A stretch of 35,417 nt of DNA. Origin: Rhodocyclaceae bacterium. GTDB lineage: Bacteria; Pseudomonadota; Gammaproteobacteria; Burkholderiales; Rhodocyclaceae. The notes below the pieces were generated by a model. The model was not told the origin of the DNA, did not search any database, and saw nothing but the letters and a program-made list of their open reading frames with translations. Positions 19,660 to 28,525 of the stretch are shown here, one piece after another (within the stretch, counting starts at the first letter, position 1; the number at the start of each line of letters is the position of its first letter). Both the position numbers and the translations under genes were made by a program. The stretch spans positions 1-35,417 of the forward strand of contig JAQTNA010000041.1 in assembly GCA_028714035.1 (NCBI GenBank), written 5' to 3'.

Positions 19660-20133
19660 TTATTCGAGCTCGGCAAGGAGTTTGTCTATCTGGTCCGGCG
19701 TCATCCAGCCGCACAGGCGATGGTTATTCACCAGCATGGCGGGTGCGTCGCCGCAGGCGCCCATGCACTCACCCTCTTTCAGGGTGAATTTGCCGTCGGG
19801 CGTGGTCTCGTTGAAGCCTATGCCCAACTTGTGCTTCAGGTAATCCGCGGCATGCACGCCGCCGGACAGGGCACAGGGCAGATTGGTACACACCGTGAGC
19901 TTGAACCTGCCCACGGGAGAAAGGTCGTACATGTTGTAGAAGCTCGCCACCTCGTAGACGGCGATGGGCGCCATGCCCAGGTAGTCGGCCACCGCCGCTA
20001 TGGTTTCCGGCGCGAGCCACCCCTTCTCCACCTGGGCGATACGCAGGGCCGACATCACTGCGGACTGCTTCTGGTCCGCGGGATATTTGGCGACCTCCCG
20101 GTCTATTTGTTTCTGAGCTTCCTGGCTGAGCAT
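19660..20133 (-). CDS. nuoE: NADH-quinone oxidoreductase subunit E
   Basis: NuoE is a thioredoxin-like subunit of the NADH-dehydrogenase module that binds the off-pathway N1a [2Fe-2S] cluster. The 157 residues show C82, C87, C123 and C127, in CTNLPC and CMGAC, which is the expected pattern. The N-terminal helical region includes ALRIAQVEKGWL and VASFYNMYDL. It lies 23 bp after nuoD and touches nuoF. Confidence 0.97.
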   Translation of the reverse strand: MLSQEAQKQIDREVAKYPADQKQSAVMSALRIAQVEKGWLAPETIAAVADYLGMAPIAVYEVASFYNMYDLSPVGRFKLTVCTNLPCALSGGVHAADYLKHKLGIGFNETTPDGKFTLKEGECMGACGDAPAMLVNNHRLCGWMTPDQIDKLLAELE

Positions 20134-20156
20134 GTCTATATAGCCTTAGCAGTCTT

Positions 20157-21410
20157 CTAGCGGTCAATCTCGCCGAACACGATGTCCATGGTACCGATGA
20201 TGGCCACGATGTCGGCGATCATGTGCCCCTTGCCCATGGCGTCGCAGGCGGACAGATGGGCGAAGCCCGGGGCGCGCAGCTTCATGCGGTAGGGCTTGTT
20301 GGCCCCATCCGACACCAGATACACGCCGAACTCGCCCTTGGGGTGTTCGATGCCGGCATAAACCTCGCCCGGCGGCACGTGGATGCCTTCGGAGAAGAGC
20401 TTGAAGTGATGAATCAGCTCCTCCATGTTGGATTTCATACCCTCACGGGAGGGCGGCGCCACCTTGTGATTGTCGCTGATGACCGGGCCGGGGTTCTTGC
20501 GCAGCCAGTCCACGCACTGCTTGATGATGCGGTTGGACTGGAGGAACTCCTCCATGCGCACCAGGTAACGGTCGTAGCAGTCGCCGTTCACGCCTACCGG
20601 GACGTCGAAATCCACCTTGTCGTAGACCTCGTAGGGCATCTTCTTCCTGAGATCCCACTCGATGCCGGAACCGCGCAGCATGGGGCCGGAGAAACCCAGG
20701 GCCATGGCCTGCTCGGGGGAAACGACGCCCACGTCCACCGTGCGCTGCTTCCAGATGCGGTTGTCGGTCAGGAGCGTGTGGTAGTCCGCCACCAGGGCCG
20801 GGAAGCGATTGGTGAAGTCCTCGATGAAATCCAGGAGCGAACCGCCCCGGGCCGCATTCAGCGCCTTCAGCTTGGCCGGATTGCGGTACTTGGAGGGCTC
20901 GTATTGGGGCATGACATCGGGCAGATCCCGATAGACGCCGCCCGGCCGGTAATAGGCCGCGTGCAGACGCGCGCCGGATACCGCCTCGTAGACATCCATG
21001 AGATCTTCCCGCTCGCGGAAGGTATAGATCACCATGGTCATGGCGCCGATATCAATCGCGTGGGTGCCGATGTTCAGCAGGTGATTCAGGATGCGGGTGA
21101 TCTCATCGAACATGACCCGGATGTACTGGGCACGCAAGGGCACCTCGATGCCCAGCAGGCGCTCGACGGCCATGCAGTAGGCGTGCTCGTTGCACATCAT
21201 GGACACGTAATCCAGACGATCCATGTAGGGCACGTTCTGGAGCCAGGTACGGGTCTCGGCCAACTTCTCGGTGCCGCGATGCAGCAGGCCGATGTGCGGG
21301 TCGGCGCGTTCCACCACCTCACCATCCAGTTCCAGCACCAGGCGCAGCACGCCGTGGGCGGCCGGGTGCTGCGGGCCGAAGTTGATCGTGTAATTGCGAA
21401 TCTCAGCCAT
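20157..21410 (-). CDS. nuoD: NADH-quinone oxidoreductase subunit D
   Basis: NuoD (49-kDa homologue, related to hydrogenase large subunits) forms the quinone head-group site with NuoB. It starts [20 protein letters not shown], the latter part carrying the conserved quinone-site histidine region. [13 protein letters not shown] and the C-terminal DIVFGEIDR are also family signatures. I chose ATG 21410 because GGAG lies 8 nt upstream; the ATG at 21419 directly abuts that GGAG. Either start overlaps the end of nuoC. About 417 residues, normal for a NuoD separate from NuoC. Confidence 0.96.
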   Translation of the reverse strand: MAEIRNYTINFGPQHPAAHGVLRLVLELDGEVVERADPHIGLLHRGTEKLAETRTWLQNVPYMDRLDYVSMMCNEHAYCMAVERLLGIEVPLRAQYIRVMFDEITRILNHLLNIGTHAIDIGAMTMVIYTFREREDLMDVYEAVSGARLHAAYYRPGGVYRDLPDVMPQYEPSKYRNPAKLKALNAARGGSLLDFIEDFTNRFPALVADYHTLLTDNRIWKQRTVDVGVVSPEQAMALGFSGPMLRGSGIEWDLRKKMPYEVYDKVDFDVPVGVNGDCYDRYLVRMEEFLQSNRIIKQCVDWLRKNPGPVISDNHKVAPPSREGMKSNMEELIHHFKLFSEGIHVPPGEVYAGIEHPKGEFGVYLVSDGANKPYRMKLRAPGFAHLSACDAMGKGHMIADIVAIIGTMDIVFGEIDR

Positions 21411-22017
21411 GGCCGACATCTCCGTAATGGGCTTCGCGGACGATGCGCGGCGTGTTCTCCCGCGGCTCCACGGTCACGGGCTGATAGACCACGCGCGCCT
21501 GCTCCGGGTCGTAACGCATCTCGACATAACCCGAGACCGGGAAATCCTTGCGGAAGGCATGGCCGATGAAACCATAATCGGTCAGGATGCGGCGCAGGTC
21601 CGGATGGCCGGCAAACATGATGCCGAGCATGTCGAAGGCCTCACGCTCGTACCAGTTCACGCTGGGCCAGACTTCGATGATGGAATCCAGCACGGGAAAA
21701 CCGTCATCCGGCGCGAAGGCCCGCAGACGCAGACGCACATCGTGCTTGATCGAGGTGAGGTGACTCACCGCGGCGAAGCGCAGCGCCGGCCGACCGGTCC
21801 CTTCGTCGCCGCCGTATTCCGAATAATCCACGCCGCACAGGTCAATCAACTGCTCGAAATGGAGCGCGGGATCGTCGCGCAAGGCCAGGGCCACGGCCTT
21901 GTAATCGGCGGCAGACACCTCGAGGGTAACCTCGTCCCGGTCGGTCTTGAGAGACTGAATGCGCCCCCCCAGGACTTCCTGCAAACTTTGACTCAACTTT
22001 TCCAGCTTGGCGCTCAT
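21403..22017 (-). CDS. nuoC: NADH-quinone oxidoreductase subunit C
   Basis: NuoC (30-kDa homologue) is a structural peripheral-arm subunit that contacts NuoD. From ATG 22017 it has 204 residues beginning [18 protein letters not shown]. The family signature follows [20 protein letters not shown], with the C-terminal [20 protein letters not shown]. The open frame continues about 67 codons upstream through a palindromic repeat, but that part does not resemble NuoC, so the internal ATG was chosen. It overlaps nuoD. Confidence 0.95.
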   Translation of the reverse strand: MSAKLEKLSQSLQEVLGGRIQSLKTDRDEVTLEVSAADYKAVALALRDDPALHFEQLIDLCGVDYSEYGGDEGTGRPALRFAAVSHLTSIKHDVRLRLRAFAPDDGFPVLDSIIEVWPSVNWYEREAFDMLGIMFAGHPDLRRILTDYGFIGHAFRKDFPVSGYVEMRYDPEQARVVYQPVTVEPRENTPRIVREAHYGDVGHG

Positions 22018-22048
22018 GGCTATTCCAGCGTCGGTGGAGAATACGGTT

Positions 22049-22096
22049 TGTGGGGCCGGCTTCAGCCGGCCGTGGCGGATTGAAATCCGCCCCACA
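22049..22096. repeat. 48-bp double palindrome (REP-like) between nuoB and nuoC
   Basis: Two perfect hairpins lie side by side. The first is GGCCGGCT-AGCCGGCC type, with GGCCGGC-TTCA-GCCGGCC at its core. The second is GGCGGATT-GA-AATCCGCC. The outer ends TGTGGGG and CCCCACA are also complementary, so the whole can fold as a cloverleaf-like structure. This layout matches repetitive extragenic palindromes that I recall from other proteobacterial genomes. It lies about 30 bp upstream of nuoC. Confidence 0.8.
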
Positions 22097-22130
22097 GGAA
22101 TATTGCTCTCGCAAGCATCGGTACGATGTT

Positions 22131-22610
22131 CTATTTCCGGGCGATCGTACTCGTGCGCCAGATCTTGTTCTGCAACTGCACGATGCCGTAAATCAAGGCT
22201 TCGGCGGTGGGCGGACAACCCGGCACATACACATCCACCGGGACGATGCGGTCACAACCCCGCACCACCGAGTAGGAGTAGTGGTAATAACCGCCACCGT
22301 TGGCGCAGGACCCCATGGACAAGACCCAGCGCGGCTCGGGCATCTGGTCATAGACCTTGCGCAGAGCCGGCGCCATCTTGTTGCACAGGGTGCCCGCCAC
22401 GATCATCAGGTCGGACTGCCGCGGACTGGGACGAAACACCATGCCGAAACGGTCCAGGTCATAACGCGACACACCCGCCTGGATCATCTCCACGGCGCAG
22501 CAGGCCAGACCGAAGGTCATGGGCCACAGGGAGCCGGTACGACTCCAGTTGATCAGCTTGTCCAGGGAGGTGGTGACAAAACCTTCCTGCAGAACGCCCT
22601 CGATACTCAC
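22131..22610 (-). CDS. nuoB: NADH-quinone oxidoreductase subunit B
   Basis: NuoB (PSST homologue) holds the terminal N2 [4Fe-4S] cluster that reduces quinone. The 159 residues carry the ligands C37, C38, C102 and C132, in [19 protein letters not shown] and [11 protein letters not shown]. The tandem cysteine pair is diagnostic. It begins 3 bp after the nuoA stop. The longer than usual gap to nuoC holds a double palindrome. Confidence 0.97.
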   Translation of the reverse strand: MSIEGVLQEGFVTTSLDKLINWSRTGSLWPMTFGLACCAVEMIQAGVSRYDLDRFGMVFRPSPRQSDLMIVAGTLCNKMAPALRKVYDQMPEPRWVLSMGSCANGGGYYHYSYSVVRGCDRIVPVDVYVPGCPPTAEALIYGIVQLQNKIWRTSTIARK

Positions 22611-22613
22611 GGT

Positions 22614-22988
22614 TTACTCCCAGTCCAGAGCGCCCTTCTTCCACACCCAGATATAACCCAATATCAGGATGCCAAGGAAGACCAGCATTTCAAAGAAGCC
22701 GAAGAAGCGGAGGGATTCGTTGCCGGCAAACTCGCCCAGCACCGCAGCCCAGGGGAAAAGGAAGGCGATTTCCAGATCGAACAGGATGAAGATGATCGCG
22801 ATGAGGTAGTAGCGCACGTCAAACTTCATGCGCGCATCCTCGAAGGCCTCGAAGCCGCACTCGTAGGGCGAGAGCTTCTCGGGATCGGGCTTGCTGGGAC
22901 CCAGCAACCAGCCGGCAATCATGGGCACGAAGCCGAAGCCGACACCCACTAAAACAAACATCAGAACCGGAAAGTAATTTTCCAACAT
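22614..22988 (-). CDS. nuoA: NADH-quinone oxidoreductase subunit A
   Basis: NuoA (ND3 homologue) is a three-helix membrane subunit whose loop closes over the quinone site. The 124 residues have helices near 5-30, about 65-90 and 95-118. The conserved loop is [14 protein letters not shown], with the cysteine expected in ND3. As the first nuo gene it sits just downstream of tRNA-Leu on the same strand. Its RBS is weak (GAGG about 10 nt before ATG). Confidence 0.96.
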   Translation of the reverse strand: MLENYFPVLMFVLVGVGFGFVPMIAGWLLGPSKPDPEKLSPYECGFEAFEDARMKFDVRYYLIAIIFILFDLEIAFLFPWAAVLGEFAGNESLRFFGFFEMLVFLGILILGYIWVWKKGALDWE

Positions 22989-23011
22989 CAGCTTTTGGCC
23001 TCAGTTTTCGG

Positions 23012-23079
23012 CTCCGGAACCACAGTTCCACCCGGAGACCGTCTGCAACAAACCGACCGGATGCCGGCCCGTTTGTTGC
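23012..23079 (-). promoter_or_regulatory. Two hairpins between tRNA-Leu and nuoA
   Basis: The first hairpin has arms CTCCGG (23012-23017) and CCGGAG (23032-23037) with an inner GGAAC-CACA-GTTCC. The second pairs GCAACAAAC (23045-23053) with GTTTGTTGC (23071-23079) and encloses CCGG-ATG-CCGG. Neither is followed by a T-run on the minus strand, so an intrinsic terminator is unlikely. They could be processing or attenuation structures in a shared tRNA-nuo leader. Confidence 0.5.
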
Positions 23080-23086
23080 CGTTTGA

Positions 23087-23171
23087 TGGTGCCGATGAGC
23101 AGACTCGAACTGCTACGGCTTTCGCCACCGCCCCCTCAAGACGGCGTGTCTACCAATTTCACCACATCGGC
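23087..23171 (-). tRNA. tRNA-Leu (anticodon GAG)
   Basis: Read on the minus strand, the 85-nt molecule starts GCCGATG and ends CATCGGC-A-CCA, giving a full 7-bp acceptor stem with encoded CCA. The D-arm contains TGGTAGACACG. The anticodon arm is CCGTC-TTGAGGG-GGCGG, with one G-U pair, so the anticodon is GAG for leucine codons CTC and CTT. A long variable arm (GTGGCGAAAGCC) marks a class II tRNA. The T-arm includes GTTCGAGTC. It lies between secG and nuoA, an arrangement I know from other betaproteobacteria. Confidence 0.95.
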
Positions 23172-23191
23172 TTTGAATCTCAAGCGGCGGC

Positions 23192-23197
23192 ATTATA
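23192..23197 (-). promoter_or_regulatory. -10 element (TATAAT) upstream of tRNA-Leu
   Basis: On the minus strand a perfect TATAAT ends about 20 nt before the tRNA 5' end. A TTCCAT sequence 17 nt upstream is a weak -35. The stretch after the -10 is GC-rich (GCCGCCGC), as in stringently controlled tRNA promoters. No terminator is seen before nuoA, so this promoter may also feed the nuo operon. Confidence 0.7.
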
Positions 23198-23254
23198 CGC
23201 CCGACGCCCTGCTTATGGAACCCTAAGCAAATTTTATTCTCTACGTCTTATTCT

Positions 23255-23608
23255 TTACTTCGGAATATCGCCCGCCTTGGAGCCGGGCACAGCCGGCGCC
23301 TCGGTCTTCACCGGCGCAGCAGGCTGCTCCTTGACGGCTTCCATGACGCTGCCGGCAGCCTTGGGCTTGCTGCTGGCCATGTAGGTCAGCGTCAGGCTGG
23401 TGATGAAGAACACCGTGGCCAGGCCGGCCGTGGTACGACTCAGGAAGTTGGCCGAGCCGGTGGAGCCGAAAAGGCTGCCGGACGCGCCGCTGCCGAAGGC
23501 CGCGCCCATATCCGCGCCCTTGCCATGCTGCAACAGGACCAGCCCGATCACGGACAGGCCAACCAGCACATGAACCGACAAAATCAGGGGAAACAGAAAA
23601 CCTTGCAT
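23255..23608 (-). CDS. secG: Preprotein translocase subunit SecG
   Basis: SecG is the small subunit of the SecYEG protein-export channel in the inner membrane. The 117 residues show two membrane helices, about 5-25 and 58-78, around the conserved GKGADMGAAFGSGASGSLFG-type loop. A proline/alanine-rich tail follows. It starts 15 bp after tpiA and precedes tRNA-Leu, as is usual in this class. Confidence 0.94.
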   Translation of the reverse strand: MQGFLFPLILSVHVLVGLSVIGLVLLQHGKGADMGAAFGSGASGSLFGSTGSANFLSRTTAGLATVFFITSLTLTYMASSKPKAAGSVMEAVKEQPAAPVKTEAPAVPGSKAGDIPK

Positions 23609-23623
23609 CTTTATAACCTCAAA

Positions 23624-24376
23624 TTACGCCCCGGCGCGAACGATCGCCAGGAAATCGTCCGCCACCAGCGCGGCACCACCGATCAGGCCGCCGTCAATAT
23701 CCGGCTGCCCCATGAGCTCGGCGGCATTGTTCGGCTTCATGCTGCCGCCGTAGAGAATCTGCACGCCCGCCGCAACAGAGGCATCGCTCTCGGCCACCCG
23801 GGCGCGAATCAGGGCATGAACCTCCTGCGCCTGGGCCGGAGAGGCCGTGCGACCGGTACCGATGGCCCACACCGGCTCGTAGGCGATGACCGCCTTGGAG
23901 AAGGCCGCCACGCCGGCCGCCTGGATCGCCGCGTCCAGTTGCTCCGTGACCACCTTGCCCGTCACGCCCGCTTCCCGCTCTTCCAGGGTCTCGCCCACGC
24001 ACAGGAGAGGGATGAGGCCGGCATTCAGGGCCGCCACGAACTTGGCCGCCACCGCGGCATTGCTCTCGCCGTACAGGGCGCGCCGCTCGGAATGGCCGAC
24101 GATGACATAACGGCAACCAAAATCCTTGATCATGCTCGCCGACACTTCACCCGTATAGGCGCCCTGGGCGTGCTCACTCAGGGTTTGCGCCCCCAAGCCC
24201 ACCGTGGAACCGGCCAGAACCTTCTGCGCCTGGGCCAGATAGGGGAAGGGCACGCACACGGCGCACTCCACCTGGGAAACCGACGCCGCGCCCGCAGCCA
24301 CCGCAGCCAGCAGAGCCTCGTTCCCCGCCAGGGAACCGTTCATTTTCCAGTTGCCAGCCACGAATTTGCGACGCAT
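23624..24376 (-). CDS. tpiA: Triosephosphate isomerase
   Basis: This glycolytic enzyme interconverts dihydroxyacetone phosphate and glyceraldehyde 3-phosphate. From ATG 24376 it has 250 residues and begins [15 protein letters not shown], which carries the catalytic lysine. VIVGHSERR provides the electrophilic histidine, [11 protein letters not shown] the catalytic glutamate and flexible loop, and LYGGS the phosphate-binding turn. An upstream ATG at 24421 would add 15 unrelated residues and was not used. Confidence 0.96.
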   Translation of the reverse strand: MRRKFVAGNWKMNGSLAGNEALLAAVAAGAASVSQVECAVCVPFPYLAQAQKVLAGSTVGLGAQTLSEHAQGAYTGEVSASMIKDFGCRYVIVGHSERRALYGESNAAVAAKFVAALNAGLIPLLCVGETLEEREAGVTGKVVTEQLDAAIQAAGVAAFSKAVIAYEPVWAIGTGRTASPAQAQEVHALIRARVAESDASVAAGVQILYGGSMKPNNAAELMGQPDIDGGLIGGAALVADDFLAIVRAGA

Positions 24377-24636
24377 GGTGCTAACCTCATGATTTTCAAA
24401 ACCCGCCGATTTTAGCCGCAAGCCCGTCCAGGGTCAATCCGCGGCGCAGCAATGGGCCTCAGGCCGCCTGTTCCCGAAACATGGCGCCCACCGTGAATTA
24501 CTGCACACGACCGCTATCCGCAAGCTTGACCGGCTAGTCCGATTGAGTGAAATTGGCGTACAGTCATCCACGCTCAATCCTGTTGCGCCACGCTCTCGCG
24601 ACGGACCTTTCATCCGGCCTGAATCTCGTCCAACAC

Positions 24637-25413
24637 ATGATCCGTGCTCTCTTGTGCCTGCTGGCCTGCCTGCTGCCCCTGTCCGGACCGGCGGCCGCGA
24701 CCGAGACCCTGGTCTTGTGCCTCGAGAACAACGACGTGCGCCCCTGGCGCACCCAGGACGGCGGCGGCCTCAACATTGAACTCCTGAACCGGGTCGCGGC
24801 CAGGCTGGATCTGCGTTTCGAGTACCGGGGCATGCCCTGGAAGCGCTGCCTGGCGGAACTCAAGGCCGATCAGGTCAGCGGCGCCATCGGCGCCAGCTTC
24901 AGGCCGGAGCGCCTGGAATTCGGCGTTTACCCCGGCGGCGACAAGCCGGACGCAAGCAAGCGACTGAACAGCGATCGCTATGTCCTGTTGCGACGCAAGA
25001 ACAGCCGCGTGAGCTGGGATGGCCGCGCCTTCCGCAACCTGGACGGCCCGGTGGGTATACAACTGGGCTACTCCGTGGGAGATCAGTTGCGCGCCTTGGG
25101 CGCGACGGTGGACGACGGCGCGCAAAAGGCCGTCGAGCTGGCGCAAAAGCTCGCGGCCGGACGCCTGGGGGCAGCCGCCATGCTGGATGGAGAGGCCAGA
25201 ACCCTGATGGAACAGAACCCCACGCTGGCGAAGCAACTGGAGACCCTGCCGACGCCGCTCGTGGAGAAGTCCTATTTCCTCATGTTTTCCCACAATTTCG
25301 CCGATCTCCGCGGCAGCGTGGCGATGCACGTCTGGAAAGAGGTGGAGGCGGTACGTAATTCAAAAGACTACCAGAAACAGGAGCGGGAAGCCTTGCGGGG
25401 AATCCGGCCATGA
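24637..25413 (+). CDS. Periplasmic solute-binding protein (SBP_bac_3-like)
   Basis: From ATG 24637 the protein has 258 residues, starting with a signal peptide (MIRALLCLLACLLPLSGPAAA). The mature part, LVLCLENNDVRPWRTQDGGG, begins a type 3 (amino-acid type) binding fold. RSP-type features such as MPWKRCLAELKADQVSGAIG and VGIQLGYSVGDQLRALGATV support this. No permease or ATPase gene is adjacent, so it is an orphan that could serve a sensor instead of a transporter. The next gene, on the same strand, is a hybrid histidine kinase after a 97-bp gap. The upstream in-frame ATG at 24547 would precede the signal peptide by 30 residues and was rejected. The ligand is unknown. Confidence 0.8.
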   Translation: MIRALLCLLACLLPLSGPAAATETLVLCLENNDVRPWRTQDGGGLNIELLNRVAARLDLRFEYRGMPWKRCLAELKADQVSGAIGASFRPERLEFGVYPGGDKPDASKRLNSDRYVLLRRKNSRVSWDGRAFRNLDGPVGIQLGYSVGDQLRALGATVDDGAQKAVELAQKLAAGRLGAAAMLDGEARTLMEQNPTLAKQLETLPTPLVEKSYFLMFSHNFADLRGSVAMHVWKEVEAVRNSKDYQKQEREALRGIRP

Positions 25414-25510
25414 TCCTCCCCTACGCATCGGATGTTCGACTTGAGTCCCCCCTGAATTCCGCACCGAATTCAAGGCCGCTATCGGGCTGATTTCCTAAGG
25501 TCAGCCAGCC

Positions 25511-28500
25511 ATGTTTCATTCACTCGTCCGCACTTGGCACCGTGACATCCGGGTGCGGCTCTACACCGCGATTTTTCTCGCCGTAACGGCGAGCATGGGT
25601 CTATACACCGCCTACGACGTGCAGACCCTGCGGGAAGATTCGGACAAGCACCTGCAGGAACGCCTGGAACGTCTGGCCTCGGTGGTCTCCGAATCCCTGG
25701 CGCGCCCCCTCTTCGACTTCAACAGCGCCGCCGTTTCCAGCGCAGTCAGTGCCCTGGGCGCAAGCCAGGACGTGGCCGAGGTGCGCGTGCTGGATCCCTC
25801 GGGCGGCGTGCTGGCCCAGGCGAAGGCGAGCGGCGTGGCCTCCACGAACCTGGTCAGCACCCGGCGCACCATCGCCTACACGGAAGGCAGCCGGATCACC
25901 CCGGTGGGAGAGATCGAACTCTCCCTCTCCCGGGACAACATGGACCAGGATTTGCGCCGGCAGATCCTGCAAAGCGCCATCGCCATCCTGCTCATGGCCC
26001 TGGCCATCATGGTTTTGATCTATCTGGTCGGCCGCCAGGCCGGACGCTCCTTTTCAGACATCCAGGAAGGCCTGGAGAAGCTGGCGCGGGGCGAGACCGA
26101 CATCCCGCTCTCGGGCCTGGGGCGCGAAGACCAGATCGGCCGCCTTTCCGCGGCGGTGCGCAGCTTCCGAGACACCATCACCCTACTGCGCGATGCGGAG
26201 AAGCAGATGGAAGCCCTGCTGAAGGAAAAGGATGCCATGCTGGACAACGCGCTGGTGGGCATCATCACCGTGCGCGACCGCGTGGTGGTTTCCTGCAACC
26301 GAAGGCTGGAGGAAATATTCGGTTATGCTCCCGGCGAGATGCTCGGCCTCTCCACCCGTCAGATCTACGCGGACCAGGGCTCCTTCGACCGGATCGGTGC
26401 CGGCTATCAAGCACTGGGGCGGGGCCGGAACTTTTCCTCGGAGGCGCTGATGCAGCGCCGAAATGGCGAACACTTCTGGGCCGCCCTGACCGGCCACGCC
26501 CACGACCGAAGCCACGTACAGGACGGCGAAAGCACCTGGATTTGCGCCGACATCAGCGAACGCAAGGAAGCGGAACAGGCGCTCGCCCGGCACCGCCAGC
26601 AACTGGAGGCCACGATCCAGGAACGTACCCGGGAACTGGGAGAAGCGAAAGAGCAGGCGGAACAGGCCAGCCGCTCCAAGAGCGAGTTCCTGGCCAACAT
26701 GAGCCACGAAATCCGCACCCCCATGAACGCCGTGCTGGGACTGGCTCATCTATGCCTGCAGACGGATATGCCGCCCCGGCAACGGGACTGGCTGCAGAAG
26801 ATCCACGGTGCCGGAACGACCCTGCTCGCGATCATCAACGACATCCTGGATTTTTCCAAGATCGAGGCCGGCAAGCTGGAAATGGAAGAAATTCCGTTCG
26901 ATCTCTGGGATGTCCTGGAAAACGTCGGCGTGGTGGTGGGCCATCGGGCCGCGGAGAAGCAGCTTCAATTCATCCTGGGCATGACCGAGGACACGCCCAG
27001 GGCACTCATCGGAGACCGGATCCGGCTGGGTCAGATACTCATCAACCTGGCCGGCAACGCAGTCAAGTTCACCGCCCACGGCGAGGTGCGCATCGAGGTG
27101 GACGTGGCAAACCCGGCGGAACCCGGCCACGCCACGCTGCGCTTTACCGTGACGGACACGGGGATCGGCATCAACGAGGCGCAGAAGAGCGCCCTGTTCC
27201 AGCCTTTCAGCCAGGGCGACAGCTCCACGACGCGACGCTTCGGCGGCACGGGCCTGGGGCTGACCATCTCGCGCCGGCTGATCGAGATCATGGGCGGGCA
27301 AATCAGCGTCGAGAGCGAAGCCGGCCGGGGTGCCACGTTTGTCTTCAGCATCACGCTGCCCACCGATTCCCGGGCCATTTCTCCGGTCATCCCTCCGGAA
27401 ATCAAGGGCAAGACGGCCCTGCTCGCCCTCCGCAACGAGGCCAAGCGGCGCAGCCTGGCGACCCAACTGCGCCATCTCGGCCTGCAAGTGGCGCCGATTG
27501 GCGCTGCACCGGAGCGCCCGGACCTGTTGGTCACCGACGAGGGCACGGCCAATGCCGCGGAAACGGATCTACCGGTGTTGCGGCTATGCTCCGAAAACAC
27601 CCTGACGGTGGGCATCGCCGGGCGGCACGCCTGCATCACGGAACCCGCCACGCCCCATGCTCTGACGCGGGCGTTGCGAGAACTCTTCGCCCTGCCCGCC
27701 GCCATGGAGCCGGCCCCCAGCGCCATTCCCCGACTGGACGGCTGCCGCCTCCTGCTGGCGGAAGACGTGGCCATCAACCGGGAAATCTTCCAGGAACTGC
27801 TCCAGGTCACCGGCGCCCGGGTGGACGAGGCCGAGAACGGCCTGGTGGCGGTGGAGTGCATCCTGTCCCACCCACCCGGTTATTACTCCGCCGTGCTCAT
27901 GGACATCCAGATGCCCGAGCTGGACGGCCTGGCCGCCACGGCTCGCATCCTGCGGGAAGAGCCCCACGCTGATCTGCCCATCATCGCCCTCACCGCCAAC
28001 GCCTTCCGGGAAGACCGGGAGCGCAGCCTGGCCATCGGCATGAAGGACCATGTCAGCAAACCGGTGGACCCACAGCAGTTGTATGCGGTGTTGCAGCGCT
28101 GGTGTCAGGCGGCCGTGGCTTCCCCGCCCTTGCCGAAGCAACAGGCGGAGACCGCCGCCGCCCTGGCGACAGACAGCGCCCTGCCGGCCCTGCCCGGCAT
28201 TGACACGGAGGCCTTGCTGCGGCGCATGCGCGGCCGTCCCTCCACCTGCCGCAAGATTCTTCACTCCTTCCGCGCCCAATACACCGGCTTCGATGCCCGC
28301 CTGGCCGAAGTCCTGGAAAGGCAGGACTTCCCCGCCGCCGCCAAGCTTGCCCACGCCCTGAAAGGGGTGGCCGGCAACGTCAACGCCACCGCCCTGCACC
28401 AGGCCGCGGCCCGTCTGGACGAGGCCTGCGACGCGGCCGACCCGGCGCGGTGCCAGGAGGAGTACGCCCGTTGCGCCGCCGAACTGGCACAGGTGCTCGA

Positions 28501-28525
28501 ATCCCTGGCGGGCCTGGAAACCTGA
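25511..28525 (+). CDS. Hybrid sensor histidine kinase with PAS, receiver and HPt domains
   Basis: This 1004-residue membrane sensor would autophosphorylate and relay phosphate through an internal phosphorelay. Two membrane helices lie at about 16-36 and 157-176 and flank a periplasmic region of about 120 residues. Then come HAMP (about 177-230), PAS (from about 243 to 350) and a coiled coil. HisKA has its phosphoacceptor at H399 in MSHEIRTPMNAVLG, and the ATPase domain has DTGIGI and GGTGLGLTIS. A degenerate receiver-like region lies at about 630-725. The intact receiver starts near 743 with D798 as acceptor, and the C-terminal HPt has H948 in AHALKGVAGN. The architecture resembles BarA-type kinases. 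The upstream binding protein may supply its signal; this is inference. Output regulators are not encoded nearby. Confidence 0.93.
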   Translation: MFHSLVRTWHRDIRVRLYTAIFLAVTASMGLYTAYDVQTLREDSDKHLQERLERLASVVSESLARPLFDFNSAAVSSAVSALGASQDVAEVRVLDPSGGVLAQAKASGVASTNLVSTRRTIAYTEGSRITPVGEIELSLSRDNMDQDLRRQILQSAIAILLMALAIMVLIYLVGRQAGRSFSDIQEGLEKLARGETDIPLSGLGREDQIGRLSAAVRSFRDTITLLRDAEKQMEALLKEKDAMLDNALVGIITVRDRVVVSCNRRLEEIFGYAPGEMLGLSTRQIYADQGSFDRIGAGYQALGRGRNFSSEALMQRRNGEHFWAALTGHAHDRSHVQDGESTWICADISERKEAEQALARHRQQLEATIQERTRELGEAKEQAEQASRSKSEFLANMSHEIRTPMNAVLGLAHLCLQTDMPPRQRDWLQKIHGAGTTLLAIINDILDFSKIEAGKLEMEEIPFDLWDVLENVGVVVGHRAAEKQLQFILGMTEDTPRALIGDRIRLGQILINLAGNAVKFTAHGEVRIEVDVANPAEPGHATLRFTVTDTGIGINEAQKSALFQPFSQGDSSTTRRFGGTGLGLTISRRLIEIMGGQISVESEAGRGATFVFSITLPTDSRAISPVIPPEIKGKTALLALRNEAKRRSLATQLRHLGLQVAPIGAAPERPDLLVTDEGTANAAETDLPVLRLCSENTLTVGIAGRHACITEPATPHALTRALRELFALPAAMEPAPSAIPRLDGCRLLLAEDVAINREIFQELLQVTGARVDEAENGLVAVECILSHPPGYYSAVLMDIQMPELDGLAATARILREEPHADLPIIALTANAFREDRERSLAIGMKDHVSKPVDPQQLYAVLQRWCQAAVASPPLPKQQAETAAALATDSALPALPGIDTEALLRRMRGRPSTCRKILHSFRAQYTGFDARLAEVLERQDFPAAAKLAHALKGVAGNVNATALHQAAARLDEACDAADPARCQEEYARCAAELAQVLESLAGLET

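Noticed and set aside
22018-22218. N-terminal extension of nuoC of about 67 codons
   Set aside because: It reads through a palindromic repeat and into nuoB. NuoC similarity begins at ATG 22017.
23045-23079. Intrinsic terminator after tRNA-Leu
   Set aside because: The stem is good but no T-run follows on the minus strand, so I list it as a leader structure only.
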